Source: JAVBKU01 sp031553875 (GTDB taxonomy: Bacteria; Bacteroidota; Bacteroidia; Bacteroidales; Rikenellaceae). From it: a stretch of 64,000 bases of DNA. Below, piece after piece: positions 16,826 through 25,161 of the stretch. Location of the stretch: positions 53,340 through 117,339 of the forward strand of contig JAVBKU010000005.1 in the NCBI GenBank assembly GCA_031553875.1, written 5' to 3'. Each line of letters starts with the position of its first letter. Position 1 is the first letter of the stretch. The notes below the pieces were generated by a model. That model had not been told where the DNA came from and did no database searches. It saw nothing but the letters and a program-made list of their open reading frames with translations. The translations under genes were made by a program, and so were the position numbers.

Positions 16826-16866
16826 CGCCGGAAAGCAGGCAACGCCCTGTTTTCCGGCGTTTTTAT
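16826..16866 (+). terminator. Intrinsic terminator after the esterase
   Basis: CGCCGGAAA and TTTCCGGCG enclose CAGG/CCTG (16826-16859), followed by TTTTTATT. Confidence 0.88.
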
Positions 16867-16950
16867 TCCCGCATGCTCCCGATAGTCCCTATTATTCAAA
16901 AAATATGGGATTTTTAAACGCATTTATTCCCTCATCCGCATTTTTTTGCC

Positions 16951-16958
16951 TACATTTG
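16951..16958 (+). promoter_or_regulatory. Bacteroidota -7 box of the arginine cluster
   Basis: TACATTTG, a full TAnnTTTG match, followed within a base by the structured leader and 136 bases before the chosen GNAT start. It sits 85 bases after the preceding terminator. Confidence 0.7.
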
Positions 16959-17094
16959 CCGAACGTTATCCAACCCACGCCCCGCGGGGCGCAGTCGAGG
17001 ATAGCGACTGATGCTCAGGACATAGCGTGAGGCGTTCGGTGAAAACCTGCCAATGCTCTGTCGATTAGTTGTTTACATTAGCTTTCAACGAGAG
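16959..17094 (+). promoter_or_regulatory. Structured 5' leader of the arginine cluster, possible riboswitch or attenuator
   Basis: A 7-bp perfect stem CCGAACG/CGTTCGG (16959-16965 with 17033-17039) encloses hairpin CGCCC/GGGCG (16978-16991), hairpin CAGTCG-AGGATAG-CGACTG (16992-17010), and a short stem CTCA/TGAG (17014-17017 with 17028-17031). The 7-base loop can also pair with TTATCC at 16966-16971 as a pseudoknot. The shape resembles a ligand-binding junction. I do not recognise a named RNA family. A mini-ORF (ATG CTC AGG ACA TAG, 17011-17025) lies inside. No terminator hairpin is clear before the gene, so control of translation is as likely as attenuation. Confidence 0.55.
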
Positions 17095-17679
17095 ATGACT
17101 ATTGATGATTTCGAGGTATTGGTCGCCACCGACGAACACGCGACGTTCGCCCAGGAGATTTGTGACGAAATGGCCGAATCGGCAAAGGCCCGAGGTACGG
17201 GTATAGCCAAGCGATCGGCCGAGTACGTCGCCTCGAAGATGAGGGAGGGTAAGGCCGTCATAGCCTTTCACAAGGACGGCGAGTGGGCCGGCTTCAGCTA
17301 CATCGAGAGCTGGGGGCACGGCGGTTATGTGGCCAACTCGGGGCTTATCATCAACCCCAAGTTCCGCAAGGTGGGCCTCGCGCGTGCCATCAAGACCAAG
17401 ACTTTCTTCCTCTCGCTCAAGAAGTTCAAAGGCTCGAAGCTTTTCGGGCTGACCACCGGCTTGGCCGTGATGAAGATAAATTCGGAGATCGGTTACCGCC
17501 CCGTGACGTATTCGGAGCTCACCGACGACGAGCAGTTCTGGAAAGGTTGCGAGAGCTGCGTCAACTACCCCATCCTGATGAGCAAGGAGCGCAAGAACTG
17601 CCTCTGCACTGCGATGCTGTTCGATCCCGAGGTCGACAAGCCGCGCATCCCCATGCCCCAGGACGCGGACCTGCAATAG
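17095..17679 (+). CDS. GNAT acyltransferase, probable first step of arginine synthesis
   Basis: A 194-residue GNAT-fold protein. The acyl-CoA-binding turn is RKVGLA at 91-96, and a short Cys-rich tail contains C152-x2-C155 and C169-x-C171. The ATG at 17095 has GAGAG just before it; an in-frame ATG at 17053 would add 14 residues unlike the family. It stands at the head of the arginine genes, and no argA or argJ is seen, so it may acylate glutamate. In Bacteroides the pathway is known to run on N-succinyl intermediates, so acetyl versus succinyl use is open. Confidence 0.8.
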   Translation: MTIDDFEVLVATDEHATFAQEICDEMAESAKARGTGIAKRSAEYVASKMREGKAVIAFHKDGEWAGFSYIESWGHGGYVANSGLIINPKFRKVGLARAIKTKTFFLSLKKFKGSKLFGLTTGLAVMKINSEIGYRPVTYSELTDDEQFWKGCESCVNYPILMSKERKNCLCTAMLFDPEVDKPRIPMPQDADLQ

Positions 17680-17739
17680 ACTCTGAGCAGGCAGCACACA
17701 AACGACAAAATTGATCTACACACAAGATATTTAGCAAAG

Positions 17740-18936
17740 ATGAAAAAGAAGGTAGCATTAGCATTCAGCGGAGGACTCGACACATCGTACTGCGCGATTT
17801 TCCTAAGCAAGGAGATGGGCCTGGAGGTTCACGCGGCATTCGTCAACACCGGCGGCTTTTCTGACGAAGAGCTCAAACAGATAGAAGACAGGGCCTACGC
17901 CCTCGGCGTAGCGTCGTACAGGTGTATCAACGTGGAGGACGTATATTACCAGACCTGCATCAAGTACATGGTCTTCGGCAACGTGCTCAAGAATGCCACT
18001 TACCCTCTCAGCGTGAGCGCCGAGCGCGTGTCGCAGGCTTCGGCCATCGCCCGTTTCGCCAAGGAGATCAGCGCCGACTACGTGTGCCACGGCAGCACCG
18101 GCGCGGGCAATGACCAGGTGCGCTTCGACATGATATTCAACACCCTATGCCCCGAGATAGAGATCATCGCCCTGATCCGCGAGAAGAGGCTCAGCCGCGA
18201 GGAGGAAATCGAATACCTCCGTTCGCACGGCGTGGATATGGACTTCAAGAAGGCCGAATACTCCATCAACCAGGGCATCTGGGGTACGTCGGTAGGCGGC
18301 AAGGAGACCCTCACCTCCGACAAGACCCTCCCCGAGGAGGCCTACCCCTCGCAGCTCACCAAGAACGGCTCCGAGAAGGTGACCCTCACTTTCGAGAAGG
18401 GCGAGATAAAGGGTATCAACGGCGAGATATTCTCTAACCCCGTAGACGCCATCAAGAAGCTCCAGGGCATCGCCGCCCCCTATGCCATAGGCCGTGACAT
18501 GCACGTGGGCGACACCATCATCGGCATCAAGGGCCGCGTGGGCTTCGAAGCCGCCGCCCCCATGATAATAATCAAGGGACACCACCTGCTCGAAAAGCAC
18601 GTGCTGAGCAAGTGGCAGCTCTTCTGGAAGGACCAGATCAGCGCCTTCTACGGCAACCACCTCCACGAGGGCCAGTACTACGACCCCGTGATGCGCGACA
18701 TGGAAGCCATGCTGGAAAAGAGCCAGAGGACGGTGAGCGGCGAAGTTATCGTGGAACTGCACCCCTACCGTTTCATCCTTGTCGGCATCCAGAGCCCGCA
18801 CGACCTGATGAGCAATAAATTCGGCGCCTACGGCGAGACCATGAACGATTGGAGTAGCGACGACGTGAAGGGCTTCGGCAAGATCTTCGGTAACCAGAAC
18901 TCGATATACTACAAGGTCAACGGCTGGGAAGAGTAG
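17740..18936 (+). CDS. argG: Argininosuccinate synthase
   Basis: It joins citrulline and aspartate using ATP. The 398 residues have the normal length. The ATP pyrophosphatase loop AFSGGLDTS is at 8-16; the citrulline- and aspartate-binding region includes HGSTGAGNDQVRF, and the C-terminal half has the oligomerisation part with LVGIQSPHDLM. It follows the GNAT gene by 60 bases. Confidence 0.97.
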   Translation: MKKKVALAFSGGLDTSYCAIFLSKEMGLEVHAAFVNTGGFSDEELKQIEDRAYALGVASYRCINVEDVYYQTCIKYMVFGNVLKNATYPLSVSAERVSQASAIARFAKEISADYVCHGSTGAGNDQVRFDMIFNTLCPEIEIIALIREKRLSREEEIEYLRSHGVDMDFKKAEYSINQGIWGTSVGGKETLTSDKTLPEEAYPSQLTKNGSEKVTLTFEKGEIKGINGEIFSNPVDAIKKLQGIAAPYAIGRDMHVGDTIIGIKGRVGFEAAAPMIIIKGHHLLEKHVLSKWQLFWKDQISAFYGNHLHEGQYYDPVMRDMEAMLEKSQRTVSGEVIVELHPYRFILVGIQSPHDLMSNKFGAYGETMNDWSSDDVKGFGKIFGNQNSIYYKVNGWEE

Positions 18937-18979
18937 CCCTCCGTCCGGCCCCACCTATCGACATAGAGAGTACACTGCA

Positions 18980-19045
18980 TACGCCGCCTTAGCGGCCTGT
19001 ACACAGCGGCAAATGCGGGGAGAGGGTTCTTTTCCTCGCATTTGC
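18980..19045 (+). repeat. Hairpins between argG and the secreted paralogues
   Basis: GCCGC/GCGGC at 18980-18993 and a long hairpin whose arms start GCAAATGCGGGG and end CCTCGCATTTGC (about 19009-19045). No T-run follows, so termination is not shown; they could be processing or stability elements inside the operon. The 173-base gap is the largest inside the cluster. Confidence 0.45.
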
Positions 19046-19109
19046 GTAACCGGCAATAAGCAAGTAAAGGCTCCCGGGCCTGGAATAACACCTCCTAATC
19101 CCCTGTGTT

Positions 19110-19850
19110 ATGAAAAAGTTACTGTTATTGGTTTTGGTAGTAGCAAGTGTCTGCTCGGCGTTGGCTCAGCCGCCGCAGTACAGGTTCTACCGCTCTTTGG
19201 AAGCGTATATGGCGGGAAACTACGACTCGCTGGGATTCTTCGAGATAGTGCCGCGGTTCGATGACAAAAAGAATCCCCGCCACCCGTCCCGTAACGGTAT
19301 TGAGCACGATATTTTCTGCGTGGACTCCGTAGACATGGAAAACGACAAGTTCCTTAGAAAGGAGGTTCTTTTATTCCAGAATGACGCCGTGTTGTACGTG
19401 AATATCAATCGTTTGAAAAGAGGCATCGAATCGTTGTACGTACCGGCGATGGTCATTAACGGTGAGATATATTTTCTAAGATTTCCGGGAAATCCGGGAA
19501 ATGCAGAAGTTGTAGCAATGTCGGGAGCTTTGTTCGGAATTGTAGGTGCCGCAATCGCGGCCGGAACAATTTCCGTTGACTCCAGATTCCGCGAATTATG
19601 TTACTACGATCCTGTTGACAAAAAAATACGTGTGACAGAATACGAAGAAATCCGTAACTTATTGAGGGCATGTCCAGATATAATGTGGTCTTTCCAAAGG
19701 GAAATGCTCGTGTACGATAGCCCGGCGGCGAGAGAAAAAGCCTTTCCCGCCATTGCATGGAGGTATATGAAGCAGTTGCAGGCCATGAATACCGATCCTA
19801 AGACAGATGAACAAATACCTGCGGACTCATTGCCGTCGCCTACACCTTAA
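19110..19850 (+). CDS. Secreted protein of unknown function, paralogue 1 of 3 in the arg cluster
   Basis: A 246-residue exported protein with a signal peptide ending SALAQ near residue 20. The mature part starts with YRFYRSLEAYM, has conserved blocks FFEIVPR, EVLLFQN and INGEIYFLRF, a Gly/Ala-rich possible membrane segment (GALFGIVGAAIAAGT, about residues 147-161), and a C-terminal region with ELCYYDP. It closely resembles the next gene. I recognise no known function. The DNA is visibly richer in A and T than argG or argC, suggesting later arrival. Confidence 0.8.
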   Translation: MKKLLLLVLVVASVCSALAQPPQYRFYRSLEAYMAGNYDSLGFFEIVPRFDDKKNPRHPSRNGIEHDIFCVDSVDMENDKFLRKEVLLFQNDAVLYVNINRLKRGIESLYVPAMVINGEIYFLRFPGNPGNAEVVAMSGALFGIVGAAIAAGTISVDSRFRELCYYDPVDKKIRVTEYEEIRNLLRACPDIMWSFQREMLVYDSPAAREKAFPAIAWRYMKQLQAMNTDPKTDEQIPADSLPSPTP

Positions 19851-19909
19851 CCCAAACACTCTGACAAACGCGTTAAAAAACAAACCCGTGCAGTCTAAAT
19901 AATCCCGTT

Positions 19910-20713
19910 ATGAAAAACCTGTTGTTATTGGTTTTAATAATATCTACCACAGGATTCGGCCCTGCCCGCGCCCAACAGACGCCTTATAAGTTCTACCGCT
20001 CTTTGGAATCTTATATGGCAAAGGAATACGATTCCGTGAAGTTCTTTGAGATTATACCGAGGTATGGGCGTGAAAGACATCTCCGCCACCCTGCGCGATA
20101 CGGTTTAGAGGCTGATATTTTCTGCGAGGATCCCGAAGACACGGGTAACAACTGGTTTCTGAATAAGGAGGTTCTGTTGTTCGAGGATAGCAGTAAACTG
20201 TATATCAATTGTAATCGCATAAAGGGTTCCTGTAACGGGACATGGTACGCTCCGGCTGTGGAAATAAACGGTGATATATTTTTTTTATCATTTCCTAATC
20301 CCAATAAATACGCATCTATAGGTGTTGCTGCCGCTATAACCGCAGTAGGTGCTGTCGGAGTCGCTTTGGGCAGCCATTGGATGATTTATGCTACTCCCGG
20401 CGACGGCGCCAACATTCGCGAACTGTACCGTTACGATCCTTCTACAAGAAAATCTCGTATGGTTGGATTTGAGGAGGCTTGTAATTTATTCCGGGTCGAT
20501 TCTGAAATATTGGACACATACATATTTCACGTCTCCATAGATGACTACATGCCTCCCGATAAAATCCGCTACATCACCAATTACACGTGGCAGTGTTTAA
20601 ATTTGTTGAAATCAAAGAATATCGACCCCAAGGCGTACGAACAAACACCGCCTTTTTCACTGCCACCTCCGCTCAAAACGGAGAATCCGGATGGAGATGA
20701 AAAGCATCTTTAA
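19910..20713 (+). CDS. Secreted protein of unknown function, paralogue 2 of 3 in the arg cluster
   Basis: A 267-residue protein with a signal peptide to about residue 22 (ARAQ). It shares YKFYRSLESYM, FFEIIPRY, DIFCEDPED, EVLLFEDS and a Gly/Ala-rich stretch (VAAAITAVGAVGVALG) with the previous gene, then ELYRYDPS and a tail. Both have the same order of blocks, so they arose by duplication. Composition is AT-rich like copy 1. Confidence 0.8.
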   Translation: MKNLLLLVLIISTTGFGPARAQQTPYKFYRSLESYMAKEYDSVKFFEIIPRYGRERHLRHPARYGLEADIFCEDPEDTGNNWFLNKEVLLFEDSSKLYINCNRIKGSCNGTWYAPAVEINGDIFFLSFPNPNKYASIGVAAAITAVGAVGVALGSHWMIYATPGDGANIRELYRYDPSTRKSRMVGFEEACNLFRVDSEILDTYIFHVSIDDYMPPDKIRYITNYTWQCLNLLKSKNIDPKAYEQTPPFSLPPPLKTENPDGDEKHL

Positions 20714-20752
20714 GATTAAAAACACGTATAGCTAATATAAAGCAAGACTGCT

Positions 20753-21412
20753 ATGAAAAACCTGTTACTGACATTTCTGGCCTGCGCATGGGCAGCAGGC
20801 GCCTGGTGCGCCAATGGTTACAAGGCGTTCACATCAGTGGACAATTACAAGAACGGCAACTCCGCCGGGGAGCTCGACGTGAAATTCAAGAAGCGCTCGG
20901 GTGCATCCCTTACTTTTGCCGGCGGCGGCACCTACTCCATAAACGTGTCGAAACTCGACAGCGTGCAGATGGTCCTGGCCAGGGACAGTACCCTGCTCTT
21001 AGAGCGTGGCGACGAACTACTTCTCAACTGCCGCAAACTCAGGCGAAACAATAGATTCGGCTACGCCCCGGCGATACTTCTGGATAGCATCCTCGTCTTC
21101 GAGGCCCACATGCGCGCCGAGGAGTACACACAGCGCGGCAACAAATTCGCCCTCACGGCCGAGGGCGAGGAGGGCATCGTAGGGTCGATGATCAGGGCCC
21201 ACGAACTGCTGACCATATACATTTTCAATCCTGTCACAAGAATGGTCCGAAGCATGAGCGTCGACGATTTCACCAACCTGGTGAAGCAACTCCCGCCCGA
21301 CATGCTCGACAAATACGCCGAGCAGGCCAAGAAGCAGAAACATATAGAAAGGCTGGAGCCGCCCACCGTGTGGCCCTACCTCAAAGCACTCAAGAATAAC
21401 ACAAAACAATAG
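20753..21412 (+). CDS. Secreted protein of unknown function, paralogue 3 of 3, coupled to argC
   Basis: A 219-residue protein with a signal peptide to about residue 19 (AWCAN). It is shorter and more diverged, but keeps the layout: YKAFTSVDNY start, a LLLERGDELLLNCRKLRR block matching the LY-N-R block of the others, YAPAILLDSILVFEA, and LLTIYIFNPVTR. Its base composition is GC-rich like the arg genes, unlike copies 1 and 2. The stop lies four bases before the argC ATG, so expression is tied to argC. Confidence 0.78.
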   Translation: MKNLLLTFLACAWAAGAWCANGYKAFTSVDNYKNGNSAGELDVKFKKRSGASLTFAGGGTYSINVSKLDSVQMVLARDSTLLLERGDELLLNCRKLRRNNRFGYAPAILLDSILVFEAHMRAEEYTQRGNKFALTAEGEEGIVGSMIRAHELLTIYIFNPVTRMVRSMSVDDFTNLVKQLPPDMLDKYAEQAKKQKHIERLEPPTVWPYLKALKNNTKQ

Positions 21413-21416
21413 CACC

Positions 21417-22394
21417 ATGATAAAAGCAGGCATAATAGGCGGAGCGGGATACACGGGAGGCGAAGCCATCCGCATCCTCATCAACCACCCCGAGGTGGAA
21501 CTCGTTTTCGTCCACAGCAACAGCAATGGAGGCAACTACCTCTACGACGTACATACCGACCTTCTGGGCGACACGGATATGAAGTTCACCGACACCCTGC
21601 GTACGGATGTGGACGTGTTGTTCCTGTGCGTGGGCCATGGCGACGCGCGCAAGTTCCTCGAAGCTAATCCCATTCCCGAGAGCGTCCGCATTATCGATCT
21701 CAGCCAGGATTTCCGCTTGTCCGCCGCCAGCTCCATCGGCGGCAGGGAGTTCGTCTACGGCCTACCGGAGATGAATATAGAGAAGATCCGGGCGGCACGC
21801 AACATAGCCAACCCCGGCTGTTTCGCCACCTGCCTGCAACTGGGCATGCTCCCGCTGGCGGCTAAGGGCCTGCTCAACGGCGAAGTGCATATCACCGCCA
21901 CCACCGGCTCCACAGGCGCGGGACAGTCGCTCTCACCCACGTCGCACTTCAGTTGGAGGGCCAACAACCTCTCCATCTACAAGGCGTTCGAGCACCAGCA
22001 CCTGCGCGAAATAGGCGAAAGCGTCCGCTCGTTGATGCCTTCGTTCGAGGGACCCATCAACTTCGTCCCCTACCGCGGCGACTTCACACGAGGTATCATC
22101 GCCTCGATATATACGGACTGTTCGCTCCTGGAAGAGGAAGTACGTAAGATCTACGAAGATTACTACAAGGACGCCGCCTGCACGTTCGTAAACGCCAAGG
22201 GCGTTAACCTCAAGCAGGTGGTAAACACCAACAAGTGTTTCGTGTCGGTCGAAAAACACGGCGATAAAGTGCTTATTACGAGCATTATCGACAATCTGCT
22301 CAAGGGCGCTTCGGGCCAGGCCGTACAGAATATGAACATCATGTTCGGCCTCGACCAGAGGGCGGGCCTTAGGCTCAAGGCCGCGGCTTTTTAG
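21417..22394 (+). CDS. argC: N-acyl-gamma-glutamyl-phosphate reductase
   Basis: It reduces N-acylglutamyl phosphate with NADPH. The 325 residues include the Rossmann turn GGAGYTGGE at 8-16 and the active-site cysteine C135 in NPGCFAT; the acid-base histidine is probably in the segment near FEHQHLREI. The acyl group may be acetyl or succinyl. It is coupled to the preceding secreted-protein gene by a four-base gap. Confidence 0.95.
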   Translation: MIKAGIIGGAGYTGGEAIRILINHPEVELVFVHSNSNGGNYLYDVHTDLLGDTDMKFTDTLRTDVDVLFLCVGHGDARKFLEANPIPESVRIIDLSQDFRLSAASSIGGREFVYGLPEMNIEKIRAARNIANPGCFATCLQLGMLPLAAKGLLNGEVHITATTGSTGAGQSLSPTSHFSWRANNLSIYKAFEHQHLREIGESVRSLMPSFEGPINFVPYRGDFTRGIIASIYTDCSLLEEEVRKIYEDYYKDAACTFVNAKGVNLKQVVNTNKCFVSVEKHGDKVLITSIIDNLLKGASGQAVQNMNIMFGLDQRAGLRLKAAAF

Positions 22395-22490
22395 AGCGCT
22401 CCGGCGGAGGGGCGGGCTCTTCCGGCATGGAATTTGCCGCCCGCAAGTAGCACGTAACTAATTGTAAGACAACAAAAAAACACTACCGAT

Positions 22491-23621
22491 ATGAAAATGT
22501 TCGATGTATATCCGCTGTTCGATATAGATATTGTCAAGGCGGAAGGCTCGTATGTGTGGGACGATAAGGGTACACGTTACCTGGATATGTACGGCGGCCA
22601 TGCTGTGATATCCATCGGCCACACCCACCCCCACTACGTGGAAAAGGTGACCACCCAGATCAAGAGCATTGGCTTCTACTCCAACTCCGTGATAATCGAC
22701 CAGCAGGCCGAGCTGGCGGAGAAATTGGGCCGCCTGTCGGGTAAGAGGGGCTACCAGCTTTTCCTCTGCAACTCGGGCGCCGAAGCCAATGAAAACGCCT
22801 TGAAGCTCGCCTCGTTCCACAACGGACGCAAGAAGGTGATCGCCTTCCGCGGCGCGTTCCACGGCCGTACGTCGCTGGCTGTGGCCGTGACCGACAACCC
22901 CGCGATAGTGGCTCCCGTGAACCGGACCGACAACGTCATTTTCCTCGACCTCAACGATGAAGAGGCCCTGGAAAAAACTTTCAAGCACAACGAGATATCC
23001 TCGGTCATCATCGAGGGGATCCAGGGCGTGGGCGGCATACGCATCGCCACTCCCGAGTTCCTGCGCAAGATACGCAGCCTGTGCGATAAGTACGGTGCGG
23101 TGTATATCGCCGACAGCGTGCAATGCGGATGCGGCCGAAGCGGGAAATATTATTCGCACGACTACGCCGGCGTGAACGCTGACATATATACCATGGCCAA
23201 GGGTATCGGCAACGGTTTCCCCGTGGGCGCCATCGCCATCGCCCCCCATATCAAGCCCAAGCACGGTATGCTGGGTACCACCTTCGGGGGCAACCACCTG
23301 GCCTGCGTGGCCGCCATCGCCGTGGCCGACGTGATGATGGAAGACAAACTTATGGACAACGCGCTGAAAATCGGTAATTACCTTATGGACGAAGCCCGCA
23401 AGGTCGACGGCGTGAAGGAGGTGCGCGGATACGGCCTGATGATAGGTATCGAGCTGCCGGAGGACGCCGGCCCTCTGCGCAAGCGCCTTATCCAGGACGA
23501 GCATATATTCACAGGTTCGTCGGGCAATAAGAACGTGATGCGACTGCTCCCCGCGCTCAACATCACCAAGGCGCACGCCGACGAGTTCCTCGAGGCTTTC
23601 CGCCGTCAGATGAAAAAATAG
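22491..23621 (+). CDS. argD: N-acylornithine aminotransferase
   Basis: A 376-residue class III aminotransferase (PLP) converting N-acylglutamate semialdehyde to N-acylornithine. The PLP lysine is K237 in YTMAKGIGNGFPVGA; the cofactor phosphate loop SGAEANENA is at 96-103, with FHGRTSLA at 123-130. The usual DEVQ(T/C)G motif is IADSVQCGCG here (residues 207-215), with Ser where many family members have Glu. It lies 96 bases after argC. Confidence 0.93.
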   Translation: MKMFDVYPLFDIDIVKAEGSYVWDDKGTRYLDMYGGHAVISIGHTHPHYVEKVTTQIKSIGFYSNSVIIDQQAELAEKLGRLSGKRGYQLFLCNSGAEANENALKLASFHNGRKKVIAFRGAFHGRTSLAVAVTDNPAIVAPVNRTDNVIFLDLNDEEALEKTFKHNEISSVIIEGIQGVGGIRIATPEFLRKIRSLCDKYGAVYIADSVQCGCGRSGKYYSHDYAGVNADIYTMAKGIGNGFPVGAIAIAPHIKPKHGMLGTTFGGNHLACVAAIAVADVMMEDKLMDNALKIGNYLMDEARKVDGVKEVRGYGLMIGIELPEDAGPLRKRLIQDEHIFTGSSGNKNVMRLLPALNITKAHADEFLEAFRRQMKK

Positions 23622-23696
23622 CACCGGCATGACGGGCGGGTTGTTCACAACGGTGTGGATAACCCGCTCTATTTATTAACAATCGATGTCAGCAAA

Positions 23697-24473
23697 ATGT
23701 TAAAAGTTGTAAAAATAGGGGGTAATATTGTCGATAACCCCGAGAAACTGGACAAGTTCCTTGTTGATTTCGCCTCGCTCGAGGGAGAGAAGATCCTTAT
23801 CCACGGCGGCGGCAAAGTGGCGACTACAATAGCCAAGAGTCTTGGCATAGAATCGGTTATGATCGACGGGCGGAGGGTGACCGACGGCGAAACGCTCAAG
23901 GTCGTAACTATGGTCTACGCCGGACTTATCAACAAGACGATTGTTAGCAAGTTGCGCGCGGCGGGTTGCGACGCCTTCGGGCTCTGCGGCGCCGACGGCG
24001 GATTCATCACCTCCGTAAGGCGCGCACCCAAGCCCATCGACTATGGCTTCGTGGGCGATCCCGTGGCCGAGAAGTTCGGCGTGGGCACCGCCATGGCCCT
24101 CATCGAAACAGGCAAGACCCTCATCGTGGCCCCCATCACCGACGACGGGCAGGGCTCGCTGCTCAATACCAACGCCGACACCGTGGCTCAGACCGTGGCC
24201 GTGGGCATGAGCGAGGCTTACGAGGTGGAGCTGATATACTGCTTCGAGAAGAACGGTGTGATGCGCGACATCGACGACCCGTCGAGCGTCATCCCTGAAA
24301 TAAGCCCCGCCGACTTCGAGCGCCTCAAGGCCGAGGGCATCGTGGCCGACGGCATGCTGCCCAAGCTGGAGAACGCCTTCAAGGCCATTCGTTCGGGCGT
24401 GAAAAGGGTGGTTATCTGCAATGCCGAGCTTATCGCCAAAGAGGGCTACGGCGGCACGACGCTCAAGGCCTAA
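23697..24473 (+). CDS. argB: N-acylglutamate kinase
   Basis: A 258-residue amino-acid kinase that phosphorylates N-acylglutamate. The ATG at 23697 gives the typical start MLKVVKIGGNIVDN; 14 residues of in-frame extension upstream are unlike the family. Motifs are KIGGN, HGGGKVAT, and DGQGSLLNTNADTVA. No N-terminal extension for arginine feedback inhibition is seen, so it is probably the arginine-insensitive type. It ends the cluster; argF-type and argH genes are not in this window. Confidence 0.95.
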   Translation: MLKVVKIGGNIVDNPEKLDKFLVDFASLEGEKILIHGGGKVATTIAKSLGIESVMIDGRRVTDGETLKVVTMVYAGLINKTIVSKLRAAGCDAFGLCGADGGFITSVRRAPKPIDYGFVGDPVAEKFGVGTAMALIETGKTLIVAPITDDGQGSLLNTNADTVAQTVAVGMSEAYEVELIYCFEKNGVMRDIDDPSSVIPEISPADFERLKAEGIVADGMLPKLENAFKAIRSGVKRVVICNAELIAKEGYGGTTLKA

Positions 24474-24575
24474 ACACCTGTTACAGGCCTGTTATTAGCG
24501 CCTATCCCTCCAAAATACCTAATAGTAGGTACAAAATAACGGTCTGAAAGCGACCTTTTTACAATTCAAACCCCG

Positions 24576-24626
24576 TACATTTGTGGGTCGGTTCATGGAG
24601 TCAATCCTGCCGACCCGCTTTTTATT
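24576..24626 (+). terminator. Intrinsic terminator of the arginine cluster, overlapped by a promoter-like box
   Basis: GGGTCGG (24585-24591) pairs with CCGACCC (24610-24616), followed by GCTTTTTATTTTG: an intrinsic terminator 112 bases after argB. A full TACATTTG box (24576-24583) lies just before it, so transcription from that box would start inside the hairpin arm. The simple reading is terminator only. Confidence 0.75.
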
Positions 24627-24685
24627 TTGTTCAATGCTGTAATGGCGACAGTCGAAGCGGACTAAAGCGAACAGCCAACAAAAGG

Positions 24686-25042
24686 ATGATGTCCGGGAAA
24701 ACTATATATAAAAGATTATACGCTGCCGCGCTGCTCCTGCTCGTTGTGAGTTACGTGGGCGGTATATCGCTTTTCCCGCACTCCCATATCGTCGATGGCA
24801 AGGTGGTGGTACATTCCCATCCCTATGCTGCCGGCACAGCCGAGCGGCCCGGCCATAACCACTCGGCCACGGCCATCTTCGCCATCAGCCACCTGGCCCA
24901 TGCTGCTCTGTTCGTAATGGTTGCCACAGCGTTCACCTCGTTCGCCGGCGCCGTCACATTTTTCAGCGTAAAGGAGAGCTTCGCGCTCTGCCTCTCGCGC
25001 CACATCGACGTCCCCGCCCTGCGAGGGCCTCCCCACCTTTAA
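24686..25042 (+). CDS. His-rich small membrane protein before a TonB receptor
   Basis: A 118-residue protein with a basic start, a first helix (about residues 10-26), a His-rich outer loop (FPHSHIVDGKVVVHSHPY and PGHNHS, residues 29-60), and a second helix (about 70-92). The ATG at 24686 follows AAAGG; a second ATG at 24689 is equally possible, and the longer frame from 24581 starts inside the terminator. Bacteroidota often carry such HSH-type proteins next to TonB receptors, so a role in sensing or moving metal ions is likely but unproved. Confidence 0.78.
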   Translation: MMSGKTIYKRLYAAALLLLVVSYVGGISLFPHSHIVDGKVVVHSHPYAAGTAERPGHNHSATAIFAISHLAHAALFVMVATAFTSFAGAVTFFSVKESFALCLSRHIDVPALRGPPHL

Positions 25043-25161
25043 TCTCTCCCATTTCCCGCCACGCCTAAAATGATGCGCGGCCATATCCACGTGCAGGCCT
25101 CATCCGTCCGGCGGGGCGGCATGCCGTATCCATTCTCAAACCCTTTTTTCAAGCAATTACC

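Noticed and set aside
17053..17094. Upstream start for the GNAT gene
   Set aside because: The extra 14 residues are hydrophobic and unlike the family; the ATG at 17095 has a better upstream GAGAG.
22458..23648. A 396-codon minus-strand frame opposite argD
   Set aside because: Shadow of argD; no domain features.
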